A DNA stretch of 64,000 bases from Citrobacter sp. Marseille-Q6884 (lineage in GTDB: Bacteria > Pseudomonadota > Gammaproteobacteria > Enterobacterales > Enterobacteriaceae), in assembly GCF_945906775.1 (NCBI RefSeq), contig NZ_CAMDRE010000002.1:496001-560000 (forward strand), read 5' to 3'. The position numbers and the translations under genes were made by a program. The notes below the pieces were generated by a model. That model was not told the DNA's origin and ran no database searches. It saw only the letters and a list, made by a program, of their open reading frames with translations. Positions 45,695 through 54,074 of this stretch are shown here, piece after piece. The first letter of the stretch is position 1; each line of letters opens with the position of its first letter.

Positions 45695-45708
45695 TGAAAC
45701 GTTTCAGC
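45695..45708. promoter_or_regulatory. Cra (FruR) operator, distal
   Basis: TGAAACGTTTCAGC matches the Cra consensus TGAAACGTTTCA, about 90 bases before fruB. Confidence 0.85.
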
Positions 45709-45759
45709 GTCATCTTGTCGAGTACGATGGAGTCGGGTGGCGCCTTTTTTCTCATGTTG

Positions 45760-45773
45760 GCTGAATCGTTTCA
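45760..45773. promoter_or_regulatory. Cra (FruR) operator, proximal
   Basis: GCTGAATCGTTTCA is the classic fru operator core. It is followed by ATTCAGC, which extends it to a larger palindrome ending at 45780, directly against the ribosome-binding site of fruB. Cra bound here would block transcription of the start region. Confidence 0.88.
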
Positions 45774-45794
45774 ATTCAGCAGGAGAGGAGAACC

Positions 45795-46925
45795 ATGTTC
45801 CAGTTATCTGTGCAGGATATTCACCCGGGCGAACAGGCCGGGAACAAAGAAGAGGCCATTCGTCAGGTTGCTGCTGCGTTAGTACAGGCAGGCAACGTTG
45901 CGGAAGGCTACGTCGATGGCATGCTGGCGCGTGAACAACAGACGTCCACTTTCCTCGGCAACGGTATCGCCATTCCACACGGCACAACGGACACACGCGA
46001 TCGCGTGCTGAAAACCGGCGTGCAGGTATTCCAGTTTCCGCAGGGTGTGACCTGGGGGGAAGGCCAGGTTGCGTATGTGGTTATCGGTATTGCAGCCAGT
46101 TCGGATGAACACCTTGGCTTACTGCGTCAGCTGACGCATGTGTTGAGCGATGATTCCGTTGCTGAACAGCTGAAATCGGCAACCACGGCTGAAGAGCTGC
46201 GTGCCTTGCTGATGGGCGAAAAGCAAAGCGAGCAGCTCAAGCTTGATAACGAAACGCTGTCGCTGGATGTTCTCGCCAGTTCGCTGGTGACCCTGCAAGC
46301 GTTGAACGCTGCGCGACTGAAAGAAACCGGTGCGGTTGATGCCACGTTTGTGAGTCGGGCGATTAATGAACAACCGATGAATCTCGGTCAGGGGATCTGG
46401 CTGAATGATTGCGCGGAAGGCAATCAACGCAGTGCTATTGCGGTCAGTCGTGCGGCTAACCCGTTTGAAGCGCAGGGTGAGACAGCAGCCATGCTGATCA
46501 CCGTCGCCATGACCGACGATCAGCCCGTTGCGGTGCTGAAGCGCCTTAGCGATCTGTTGCTGAACAATAAAGCTGACCGTTTGCTGAAAGCGGATGCGGC
46601 GACCGTGCTGGCGTTGCTGACCCGCGATGACGCCTTAACAGAAGATGTACTGAGCGCTGAGTTTGTGGTGCGCAATGAGCATGGTTTACACGCCCGTCCG
46701 GGCACCATGCTGGTGAATACAATTAAACAATTTAACAGTGAAATTACCGTGACAAATCTTGATGGAACCGGCAAACCGGCAAATGGACGTAGTTTGATGA
46801 AAGTTGTGGCTCTGGGTGTGAAGAAAGGACATCACTTGCGTTTTACCGCACAGGGTGACGATGCTGAATTAGCGCTGAAAGCGATTGGCGATGCCATCGC
46901 GGCCGGTCTTGGGGAGGGCGCATAA
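45795..46925 (+). CDS. fruB: Fructose PTS diphosphoryl transfer protein FruB (EIIA-M-HPr)
   Basis: 376-aa fusion: N-terminal EIIA(Fru) with phospho-His62 (IAIPHGT), a central M domain, and a C-terminal HPr-like FPr domain with phospho-His299 (NEHGLHARPGT). It takes phosphate from enzyme I and passes it to the EIIB domain of FruA. It is the first gene of fruBKA, with a strong AGGAG site and Cra operators. The stop overlaps the start of fruK. Confidence 0.97.
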   Translation: MFQLSVQDIHPGEQAGNKEEAIRQVAAALVQAGNVAEGYVDGMLAREQQTSTFLGNGIAIPHGTTDTRDRVLKTGVQVFQFPQGVTWGEGQVAYVVIGIAASSDEHLGLLRQLTHVLSDDSVAEQLKSATTAEELRALLMGEKQSEQLKLDNETLSLDVLASSLVTLQALNAARLKETGAVDATFVSRAINEQPMNLGQGIWLNDCAEGNQRSAIAVSRAANPFEAQGETAAMLITVAMTDDQPVAVLKRLSDLLLNNKADRLLKADAATVLALLTRDDALTEDVLSAEFVVRNEHGLHARPGTMLVNTIKQFNSEITVTNLDGTGKPANGRSLMKVVALGVKKGHHLRFTAQGDDAELALKAIGDAIAAGLGEGA

Positions 46926-47863
46926 TGAGCAGACGTGTTGCAACTATCACCCTGAACCCGGCGTATGATCTGGTCGGTTTTTGTCCTGAAATTGAACGCG
47001 GTGAAGTGAACCTGGTAAAAACGACCGGCCTGCATGCGGCGGGTAAAGGTATCAACGTCGCGAAGGTTCTGAAAGATTTGGGTATCGACGTCACGGTTGG
47101 CGGTTTTCTGGGTAAAGACAACCAGGACGGCTTTCAGCAACTGTTCAGCGAACTGGGTATCGCCAACCGTTTTCAGGTGGTGCAGGGGCGTACCCGCATC
47201 AACGTGAAGCTTACCGAAAAAGACGGCGAGGTTTCCGACTTCAACTTCTCCGGGTTTGAAGTGACGCCAGCCGATTGGGAACGCTTTGTTAACGACTCTC
47301 TGAGCTGGCTGGGTCAGTTCGATATGGTCTGCGTCAGCGGCAGCCTGCCGACCGGCGTTAGCCCTGAAGCATTCACCGACTGGATGACGCGTCTGCGCAG
47401 TCAGTGTCCATGCATTATCTTTGATAGTAGTCGTGAAGCGCTGGTGGCAGGTCTTAAAGCGGCTCCATGGCTGGTGAAGCCCAATCGTCGTGAACTGGAA
47501 ATCTGGGCCGGTCGCAAACTGCCAGAAATGAAAGATGTCATTGACGCGGCGCATGCGCTGCGTGAACAGGGAATTGCGCATGTGGTGATTTCACTCGGTG
47601 CGGAAGGTGCGCTGTGGGTTAACGCTTCGGGTGAGTGGATTGCGAAACCGCCGTCAGTTGAGGTGGTCAGCACTGTAGGTGCGGGTGATTCGATGGTTGG
47701 CGGCCTGATTTATGGCCTGCTGATGCGCGAGTCCAGCGAACATACTTTACGTCTGGCGACAGCTGTTGCCGCTCTGGCGGTAAGCCAAAGTAATGTAGGC
47801 ATTACCGATCGTCCTCAGTTGGCCGCAATGATGGCGCGCGTCGACTTAAAACCGTTTAACTGA
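46925..47863 (+). CDS. fruK: 1-phosphofructokinase FruK
   Basis: 312-aa PfkB-family sugar kinase that turns fructose 1-phosphate into fructose 1,6-bisphosphate with ATP. The N-terminal PfkB signature is seen in GLHAAGKGINVAKVLKDLG, and the catalytic C-terminal motif VSTVGAGDSMVGGL contains the base Asp. It overlaps fruB by one base and is 16 bases before fruA. Confidence 0.97.
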   Translation: MSRRVATITLNPAYDLVGFCPEIERGEVNLVKTTGLHAAGKGINVAKVLKDLGIDVTVGGFLGKDNQDGFQQLFSELGIANRFQVVQGRTRINVKLTEKDGEVSDFNFSGFEVTPADWERFVNDSLSWLGQFDMVCVSGSLPTGVSPEAFTDWMTRLRSQCPCIIFDSSREALVAGLKAAPWLVKPNRRELEIWAGRKLPEMKDVIDAAHALREQGIAHVVISLGAEGALWVNASGEWIAKPPSVEVVSTVGAGDSMVGGLIYGLLMRESSEHTLRLATAVAALAVSQSNVGITDRPQLAAMMARVDLKPFN

Positions 47864-47879
47864 CAGCAGGAGAGGCATA

Positions 47880-49568
47880 ATGAAAACGCTGCTGATTATT
47901 GACGCTAATCTCGGCCAGGCTCGTGCTTATATGGCGAAAACTCTGCTTGGAGCGGCGGCGCATAAAGCGCATCTGGATATTATTGATAACCCGAACGATG
48001 CGGAGATGGCGATTGTCCTTGCCGACTCGCTCCCAAACGATAGCGCGCTGAACGGCAAAAAAGTCTGGCTGGGCGACATTGCTCGTGCTGTTGCTCATCC
48101 TGAGCTATTTCTGAGCGAAGCAAAAGGTCATGCGAAACCGTACAGCGCACCGGTTGCGGCTGCGCCAGCGGCAAGCAGTGGTCCAAAACGCGTAGTGGCC
48201 GTCACCGCTTGCCCAACGGGTGTCGCACATACGTTTATGGCTGCTGAAGCCATTGAAACCGAAGCTAAAAAACGTGGCTGGTGGGTAAAGGTTGAAACCC
48301 GTGGATCGGTAGGTGCGGGCAACGCCATTACCCCGGAAGAAGTGGAACAGGCCGATCTGGTGATCGTCGCGGCTGACATTGAAGTTGATCTGGCAAAATT
48401 TGCCGGAAAACCCATGTATCGCACCTCCACCGGTCTGGCGCTGAAGAAAACGAAGCAAGAGCTGGATAAAGCGGTAGAAGAGGCCACGCCTTATCAACCC
48501 ACCGGGAAAGGTCAGGCTTCAGCAACTGAAGGCAAAAAAGAGAGCGCTGGCGCATACCGTCACCTGCTGACGGGCGTGTCCTACATGCTGCCGATGGTGG
48601 TGGCAGGCGGTCTGTGTATTGCGCTGTCCTTTGCATTTGGTATTGAAGCATTTAAAGAACCGAATACGTTGGCGGCGGCGCTGATGCAGATTGGCGGTGG
48701 TTCAGCTTTCGCGCTGATGGTGCCGGTTCTGGCGGGATACATTGCGTTTTCCATCGCCGATCGTCCGGGTCTGACGCCAGGTCTTATCGGCGGTATGTTG
48801 GCGGTTAGCACCGGTTCCGGGTTTATCGGTGGGATCATCGCCGGTTTCCTTGCGGGTTATGTCGCGAAGTTGATCAGCACTAAGCTGAAACTCCCGCAGA
48901 GCATGGAAGCGCTGAAACCGATTCTGATCATTCCACTGCTTTCGAGTCTGGTGGTGGGGCTGGCGATGATTTACCTCATCGGCAAACCGGTGGCCGGTAT
49001 TCTGGAAGGTCTGACCCACTGGCTGCAAACCATGGGGACAGCGAATGCGGTACTGCTGGGCGCTATCCTTGGCGGAATGATGTGTACTGATATGGGCGGC
49101 CCGGTTAACAAAGCGGCCTATGCTTTCGGCGTGGGGCTGCTGAGTACGCAAACTTATGCGCCGATGGCTGCCATCATGGCTGCGGGTATGGTGCCGCCGC
49201 TGGCACTGGGTCTGGCGACACTTGTTGCGCGTCGTAAGTTCGACAAGGCGCAGCAGGAAGGGGGCAAAGCAGCGCTGGTTCTGGGTCTGTGCTTCATTAC
49301 CGAAGGGGCGATTCCGTTCGCGGCGCGTGACCCGATGCGTGTTCTGCCTTGCTGTATCGTCGGGGGAGCGCTGACAGGTGCTATCTCCATGGCGGTGGGC
49401 GCGAAACTGATGGCACCGCATGGGGGACTGTTCGTTCTGCTGATTCCTGGCGCCATTACGCCGGTTCTGGGTTACCTGCTGGCCATTGTTGCCGGTACGC
49501 TGGTAGCGGGTCTGGCTTATTCCTTCCTCAAACGCCCTGAGGCGGAAGCGGTAGAGAAAGTCGCGTAA
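47880..49568 (+). CDS. fruA: Fructose-specific PTS enzyme IIB'BC, FruA
   Basis: 562-aa fructose transporter that imports fructose as fructose 1-phosphate. It has an N-terminal degenerate IIB' domain, an active IIB domain with phospho-Cys in VTACPTGVAHTFMAAEA (near residue 112), then the polytopic IIC domain (about 225-550) ending FLKRPEAEAVEKVA. It is the last gene of the operon, followed by a strong terminator. Confidence 0.97.
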   Translation: MKTLLIIDANLGQARAYMAKTLLGAAAHKAHLDIIDNPNDAEMAIVLADSLPNDSALNGKKVWLGDIARAVAHPELFLSEAKGHAKPYSAPVAAAPAASSGPKRVVAVTACPTGVAHTFMAAEAIETEAKKRGWWVKVETRGSVGAGNAITPEEVEQADLVIVAADIEVDLAKFAGKPMYRTSTGLALKKTKQELDKAVEEATPYQPTGKGQASATEGKKESAGAYRHLLTGVSYMLPMVVAGGLCIALSFAFGIEAFKEPNTLAAALMQIGGGSAFALMVPVLAGYIAFSIADRPGLTPGLIGGMLAVSTGSGFIGGIIAGFLAGYVAKLISTKLKLPQSMEALKPILIIPLLSSLVVGLAMIYLIGKPVAGILEGLTHWLQTMGTANAVLLGAILGGMMCTDMGGPVNKAAYAFGVGLLSTQTYAPMAAIMAAGMVPPLALGLATLVARRKFDKAQQEGGKAALVLGLCFITEGAIPFAARDPMRVLPCCIVGGALTGAISMAVGAKLMAPHGGLFVLLIPGAITPVLGYLLAIVAGTLVAGLAYSFLKRPEAEAVEKVA

Positions 49569-49585
49569 TTTCACGTTGAAAGCTG

Positions 49586-49612
49586 GGGCAGAGATTTCTC
49601 TGCCCTTTTTTT
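49586..49612 (+). terminator. Terminator of fruBKA
   Basis: GGGCAGAG-ATTT-CTCTGCCC followed by seven T's, about 18 bases after the fruA stop. Confidence 0.92.
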
Positions 49613-49675
49613 ATGCGTAATGGTTATCTGCTTGCGTGCACTGGGGCGAGAAAATGAACGCCCCTGTTACGCGAT

Positions 49676-50974
49676 TCAGGCAATCATTGGCGCAATGATA
49701 AAACCAAAGGCGACACCCGCAATAATCCCGCCTAACCCAGGCAACATAAACGGATGGTTTAACACATACTTACCCACGCGCGTTGTGCCGGTGGAGTCGA
49801 ACTCCATCGCCGCCAGCGAAGTGGGATAGGTCGGCAGAACGAACACGCCGGTTACCGCCACATAGGAGGCCAGTATTGCCCAGGTCGGTACACCGAGAGC
49901 CACGGCGAGCGGGATAATCAGCGGCGTGGTTGCACCCTGTGAATAGAGGAGGGCGCAGGTACCAAAGAGCACCAGTGCCAGCAGCATAGGATAGGCCCGC
50001 AGAATATCGCCCGCGATTGCTTTAATTTCCGCTAAGTGAGCATCGATGAATGTTGTGCCTAATGTCACAATCCCGAGGATCACTGCCAGCGAACTCATTC
50101 CTGAGCGAAAAGTGGAGGTCAGCACGATGGCATCGGTGGAGGTTTTGCAGAACACCACCATCAGGCACGCGGCGGATAACATGCAGACAATAATGATATC
50201 CCGGGTATTCATGGGATTACCGATGTCGAATCCGGGGCGTAGCTGCGGACATGCGGCAAGAATGACGATCACCACCGTAGCCAGCATAAACAGGCCGACT
50301 GAGAGTCTGGCGCCTGGTGTTGTGCTGTTCTGCCCTTCATATTTACGCACCAGGCCTTTTTGCAGGCGTTCCAGATACACTTCATCATCCTGCAGCTCGC
50401 ATCCCTGGCGAGACGCGATAAAGGCGGCCACCATCGCGGCAACAAACGACGCGGGCAGACACACCGCCATTACCTGAATAAAGCTGACACCGTTGCCTTC
50501 CATGATCGTCAGCATCGCCGCCATGGCGGCACTGATCGGTGAGCCGGATATCGCCACCTGGGATGCCACAACAGAGCCTGCGAGAGTACGGGATGGACGA
50601 ATACCTGACTCTTTTGCAACCTCTGCGATCACCGGCAGGGTAGAAAAGACGATAAATCCGGTTCCCGCCATAATGGTCATCGACCAGGTAATAATTGGCG
50701 CAATAATATTTATATACTTAGGATTTCGGCGCATAAAATTACCGGCAATGCGCACCAGATAATCCATGCCGCCTGCGGCCTGTAGCGCAGATGCCGCCAC
50801 GACAACCGTCATAATAATCAGAATAACATCGACCGGCGGGGAGCCAATGGAAAGACCAAATCCCAGTGTGAGAATGGCCAGCCCCAGCCCACCGCATAAA
50901 CCGATACCAATTCCGCCGAAGCGGATACCAAAAAATATTGCGCCTAATACCACGATAATTTCTAGCCAAATCAT
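49676..50974 (-). CDS. DcuA/DcuB-family C4-dicarboxylate carrier
   Basis: 432-aa polytopic carrier of the anaerobic Dcu family, which exchanges or imports aspartate, fumarate, malate and succinate. Family blocks are RFGGIGIGLCGGLGLAIL, FSTLPVIAEVAKESGIRPSRTL, LLYSQGATTPLIIPLA and LPTYPTSLAAMEFDSTGTTRVGKYV. I chose ATG 50974 (MIWLEIIVV) with GGAG upstream. It is the second gene of a unit with an aspartate/glutamate racemase, which points to uptake of D- or L-aspartate or glutamate. It is a paralogue of dcuA/dcuB, not in the K-12 fruA-nfo interval. Confidence 0.88.
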   Translation of the reverse strand: MIWLEIIVVLGAIFFGIRFGGIGIGLCGGLGLAILTLGFGLSIGSPPVDVILIIMTVVVAASALQAAGGMDYLVRIAGNFMRRNPKYINIIAPIITWSMTIMAGTGFIVFSTLPVIAEVAKESGIRPSRTLAGSVVASQVAISGSPISAAMAAMLTIMEGNGVSFIQVMAVCLPASFVAAMVAAFIASRQGCELQDDEVYLERLQKGLVRKYEGQNSTTPGARLSVGLFMLATVVIVILAACPQLRPGFDIGNPMNTRDIIIVCMLSAACLMVVFCKTSTDAIVLTSTFRSGMSSLAVILGIVTLGTTFIDAHLAEIKAIAGDILRAYPMLLALVLFGTCALLYSQGATTPLIIPLAVALGVPTWAILASYVAVTGVFVLPTYPTSLAAMEFDSTGTTRVGKYVLNHPFMLPGLGGIIAGVAFGFIIAPMIA

Positions 50975-51051
50975 AATGGTCTCCGCCTGACAATCATTTG
51001 TCATTAAAGGTGAGTGTTTATTTAATGTGATTATTGAATGATGCTTATTTT

Positions 51052-51771
51052 TTATTGCGCCAGAAGATGATGTTTACCTACTCTGTTCTCATACCATTTA
51101 ATACCTGCGCGAACTAACGAACCGGTAGAATCAATATATTTGTCTGGGGACTGTTTGACGGCATTGGCAAGGATGACAGGAACTTCTGTGCAACCCAGCA
51201 CGATGACTTCAGCACCACGTGAGAACAGTATTTCTGCTTGTTCATTCATTATTTCTTGCGCACGTGTCATCTCACCCGCTTTTAAGCAATAAATACTTTC
51301 CATCACTTTTTCCTGACTGGATTTATCAGGGCTGATGCAGGTCAAGCCCAGTGATTCGATGCCTTTCTGATAGAGTCCCATGTAGAGCGTGGCATTGGTT
51401 GCCAGTAGCCCGATACGTTTTTTTCCGCATTTTTCGACCTCACCGATTGTCGTTTCAACAATACTCAGTAGGTCGATATGGCAGACTTCTTTTAATTCCT
51501 TAAACCAAAAATGGGCGGTATTACACGGGATCACAATACATTCCGCGCCCGCGTCTTCGAGTTTATGCAGATAATCTCGCATAGCGGGTAACGGTGAGCG
51601 TCCATCATGCATTAGCGCCTCGGTCCGGTCGGGAATATCGGGAATAGATGAGATAATTAAGGGAATATGTTCCTGATCGCGTTGTGCAGCGGTAAAAGTG
51701 ACAAATTTATTAAAAAGATCGACAGTTGCAGCAGGCCCCATACCGCCAAGTACGCCAATTAACCCTTTCAC
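51052..51771 (-). CDS. Aspartate/glutamate racemase family protein
   Basis: 239-aa cofactor-independent amino acid racemase of the Asp/Glu racemase fold. Both catalytic cysteines are present: Cys83 in VIPCNTAHFWF and Cys194 in VLGCTEVPVI. N-terminal GVLGGMGPAATVDLFNK is the family start. It lies 77 bases upstream of the Dcu carrier, divergent from a LysR gene. Probable role: converting imported D-aspartate or D-glutamate to the L-form (or the reverse). It differs from E. coli YgeA in this locus and sequence. Confidence 0.88.
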   Translation of the reverse strand: MKGLIGVLGGMGPAATVDLFNKFVTFTAAQRDQEHIPLIISSIPDIPDRTEALMHDGRSPLPAMRDYLHKLEDAGAECIVIPCNTAHFWFKELKEVCHIDLLSIVETTIGEVEKCGKKRIGLLATNATLYMGLYQKGIESLGLTCISPDKSSQEKVMESIYCLKAGEMTRAQEIMNEQAEILFSRGAEVIVLGCTEVPVILANAVKQSPDKYIDSTGSLVRAGIKWYENRVGKHHLLAQ

Positions 51772-52115
51772 GATGGTTACCTCGTTTAATCGTTAATAAA
51801 TAACCGGAGTGTTTTATTTCTTGCGGTAATGTTTAACAGCTGATAGCACCAATGAGAAATGCAATAATGTTTGTGTTAATGCAAAAGGCGCATAGCTGTC
51901 TGTGCGGTGGTTTTGTCAGACTGGCGGCGTAGTGCAAAACATGTCGTGTATGGCTGGATGCGAACAGATATCGCGGGTATTGAGTGCTCAGGCGGTAATG
52001 TCAAAAACGAAGGTGTTATGCAAAAAACGAATCATTAATGACGAAGAGATCAATGATCAGTGCCGAATTTTTCAGGCATGATGCTTTATGCTAATGGACA
52101 TATTTAAAGACCTGT
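51772..52115. promoter_or_regulatory. Divergent control region, racemase operon / HypT-like LysR gene
   Basis: 344 bases, mostly AT-rich, with no gene. It must carry the promoters of the racemase-dcu unit (minus) and the LysR gene (plus). I could not assign a specific operator with confidence. Confidence 0.5.
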
Positions 52116-53021
52116 GTGGCAGAGATGAAAAACATTGAGACAAAATGGTTATATGATTTTCTGACGCTGGAAGCGTGTCGTCATTTTTCCCAGGCCGCCG
52201 AGGAGCGCAATATCTCTCAGCCTGCATTTAGCCGGCGGATCAAAGCGCTCGAATCCGCCGTGGGCGTCATGCTATTTGATCGCACGACGTCCCCGCTGCA
52301 ACTGACAGAAGAGGGGAAGTTATTTCATTCGCAGACCCGAAGCCTGCTGCAGCAGCTTGAGTGCAATCTGGATGAATTAAGTGGCCACAACCTGCTGGGG
52401 GTGCCGAATATTAAAATTGCGGCGGCACATTCTTTGTCGTTAACGATGCTACCCAAACTGGTCCATTCGATGGCTGCTTATGGCGAAGAGTTTGTTTATC
52501 ACGTCGAGGCTATTGATGTCGTACAGGCGGTGAATACGCTGCGTGAAGGGAAAAGTGACTTTATCATGTCATTTCGCGATGAAGACCTGATGCAGTCGCC
52601 GTTTTGTGGTCTGAAAGTGTTTGAATCTGAGCTGTATCCGGTTTGTGCGGCTGATGCGCAGGGTAGACCGCTGTTTGATATCTGGCAGCCGCAGGTGCCG
52701 ATCCTGAATTACACCAGTGCGTCTTATATGGGGCGGTTGGTGAATCGTCATCTGGCGGAAGTTGGCGGCATTGCGGCGCGCACGTTATTTATGTCTTCGA
52801 TGAGTGAATTGCTGAAAAATATGGCGCTCGATGGGCATGGTATCGCCTGGCTTCCCGCGTGGTCGATCGTGAATGAACTGCAGGCAAAACGGTTGGTTTC
52901 CTTGGCAACACCGGCGTTGAGGGTGCCCATCCAGGCTTATATTTACAGAATGGATACCCGGTTGAATAAAACGGCTGAACATTTTTGGAGTATTTTACAT
53001 AACCGCATGCCCGATCTTTGA
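52116..53021 (+). CDS. LysR-family regulator, HypT (YjiE/QseD)-like
   Basis: 301-aa LysR regulator clearly related to E. coli HypT: it shares IETKWLYDFLTLEACRHFSQAA, ISQPAFSRRIKALE, IKIAAAHSLSL and MSSMSELLKNMALDGHGIAWLP. HTH is about 15-50. The start could be GTG 52116 or ATG 52125; neither has a good SD. It is divergent from the racemase-dcu genes, so it probably controls them. Whether it senses hypochlorite like HypT or a dicarboxylate or amino acid is unknown. Confidence 0.85.
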   Translation: MAEMKNIETKWLYDFLTLEACRHFSQAAEERNISQPAFSRRIKALESAVGVMLFDRTTSPLQLTEEGKLFHSQTRSLLQQLECNLDELSGHNLLGVPNIKIAAAHSLSLTMLPKLVHSMAAYGEEFVYHVEAIDVVQAVNTLREGKSDFIMSFRDEDLMQSPFCGLKVFESELYPVCAADAQGRPLFDIWQPQVPILNYTSASYMGRLVNRHLAEVGGIAARTLFMSSMSELLKNMALDGHGIAWLPAWSIVNELQAKRLVSLATPALRVPIQAYIYRMDTRLNKTAEHFWSILHNRMPDL

Positions 53022-53027
53022 TGTGAT

Positions 53028-53072
53028 ACGCCTGCCGCACGCCAGAAATGCGGATGTGCGGCAGGCGTATTT
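53028..53072. terminator. Terminator between the HypT-like gene and nfo
   Basis: ACGCCTGCCGCAC, 15 bases, GTGCGGCAGGCGT, then ATTTATC: a perfect 13-bp stem between the convergent genes. Confidence 0.8.
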
Positions 53073-53073
53073 A

Positions 53074-53931
53074 TCAGGCAACGGCTTTTTCAGTTTGCTG
53101 CGCTTTCAACCATGCAATTTCTTCTGCCCAGATATCCGGGTTGATGGTCTCAAGAACCAGTGGAATCCCGTCAAAACGCGAGTCCTGCATAATCCAGCGG
53201 AAGGCGTCGTGACCGATATTGCCTTCACCTAAGCTGTGGTGGCGGTCAACGCGGCTGCCAAATGTGCTCTTGGCGTCGTTGAGGTGCATACCCCGTAAAT
53301 AGCTAAAGCCGACGATACGCTCAAATTCTGCAAACGTCTTTTCGCACTCCGCGGGAGTACGCAGATCGTATCCGGCGGCGAAAGCGTGGCAGGTATCAAT
53401 GCAGACGCCGACACGGGACTTATCTTCCACGCCGTCAATAATGGCCGCCAGATGCTCAAACTTAAATCCAAGATTACTGCCTTGTCCGGCGGTATTTTCA
53501 ATGACCGCCGTGACACCCTGGGTTTGCGCGAGGGCAATATTGATTGACTCCGCGATCCGCGCCAGACATTCATCTTCCGGGATCTGCATCAAATGGCTGC
53601 CCGGGTGAAAGTTAAGCAGAGATAAGCCAAGCTGTTCGCAACGCTGCATTTCATCAATAAATGCATCACGCGATTTTTCCAGCGCGTCGCTGACCGGATG
53701 GCCGAGGTTAATCAGGTAGCTGTCGTGGGGCAGGATTTGCGCGGAGGTAAAGTGATACTTCTCGCAGGCAGATTTGAAGTCATCAATGATTTCGCTGGTC
53801 AGCGGCGCGGCGCGCCACTGGCGCTGATTTTTGGTGAACAGGGCGAATGCGGTTGCTTCGATTTCAGCGGCTCGAATCGCGGCGTTAGCCAGACCGCCAG
53901 CGGCGCTTACGTGCGCTCCAATATATTTCAT
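53074..53931 (-). CDS. nfo: Endonuclease IV
   Basis: 285-aa AP endonuclease of the TIM-barrel Nfo family that cuts 5' to abasic sites and repairs oxidative damage. Zinc-ligand motifs are visible: NFHPGSH, VIENTAGQG, GVCIDTCHAFAAG, HLNDAK, DRHHSLGEGNIG and LVLETINPD. Length equals E. coli Nfo. The AGGG that precedes its ATG lies in the end of an ERIC-like repeat (53940-54010). The C-terminus faces the HypT-like gene. Confidence 0.97.
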   Translation of the reverse strand: MKYIGAHVSAAGGLANAAIRAAEIEATAFALFTKNQRQWRAAPLTSEIIDDFKSACEKYHFTSAQILPHDSYLINLGHPVSDALEKSRDAFIDEMQRCEQLGLSLLNFHPGSHLMQIPEDECLARIAESINIALAQTQGVTAVIENTAGQGSNLGFKFEHLAAIIDGVEDKSRVGVCIDTCHAFAAGYDLRTPAECEKTFAEFERIVGFSYLRGMHLNDAKSTFGSRVDRHHSLGEGNIGHDAFRWIMQDSRFDGIPLVLETINPDIWAEEIAWLKAQQTEKAVA

Positions 53932-53939
53932 ACGTTATA

Positions 53940-54010
53940 TACCCTAAATAATTCGAGTCGCAGGACAAAAATGCCTGAGCGTTTCTGTCCTGCAACCTGA
54001 AGTATGTCGG
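53940..54010. repeat. Enterobacterial palindromic repeat (ERIC/IRU-like), short copy
   Basis: Imperfect inverted repeat with ends TACCCTAAATAATTCGAGT and its counterpart CTGCAACCTGAAGTATGTCG. The ends are related to those of the element at 59882-60002. It lies directly upstream of nfo. I assign it to the long enterobacterial palindromic repeats by its terminal sequences; the exact family name is uncertain. Confidence 0.55.
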
Positions 54011-54012
54011 GG

Positions 54013-54050
54013 AAAAACCCGCCATACTCAAAAGGGGAAAGTATAGCGGG
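54013..54050 (-). terminator. Terminator of yeiH
   Basis: On the minus strand CCCGCTATACT, a loop, then AGTATGGCGGG followed by TTTTT. The stem has one mismatch. It lies 25 bases after the yeiH stop. Confidence 0.82.
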
Positions 54051-54074
54051 TTAACGGGAGGGAGTCGTGGTCGT

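Larger units (their letters stand above)
45427..45794. promoter_or_regulatory. Divergent setB-fruB control region
   Basis: 368 non-coding bases. They contain two Cra (FruR) operators near fruB (45695-45708 and 45760-45773) and a 10-bp perfect inverted repeat AGCAAGTAAA/TTTACTTGCT at 45640-45667. The strong SD AGGAGAGGAG lies just before the fruB ATG. Confidence 0.7.

Noticed and set aside
48702..49574. 290-codon open frame antisense to fruA
   Set aside because: Arg/His/Gln-rich composition typical of antisense shadows of a GC-rich membrane protein gene.
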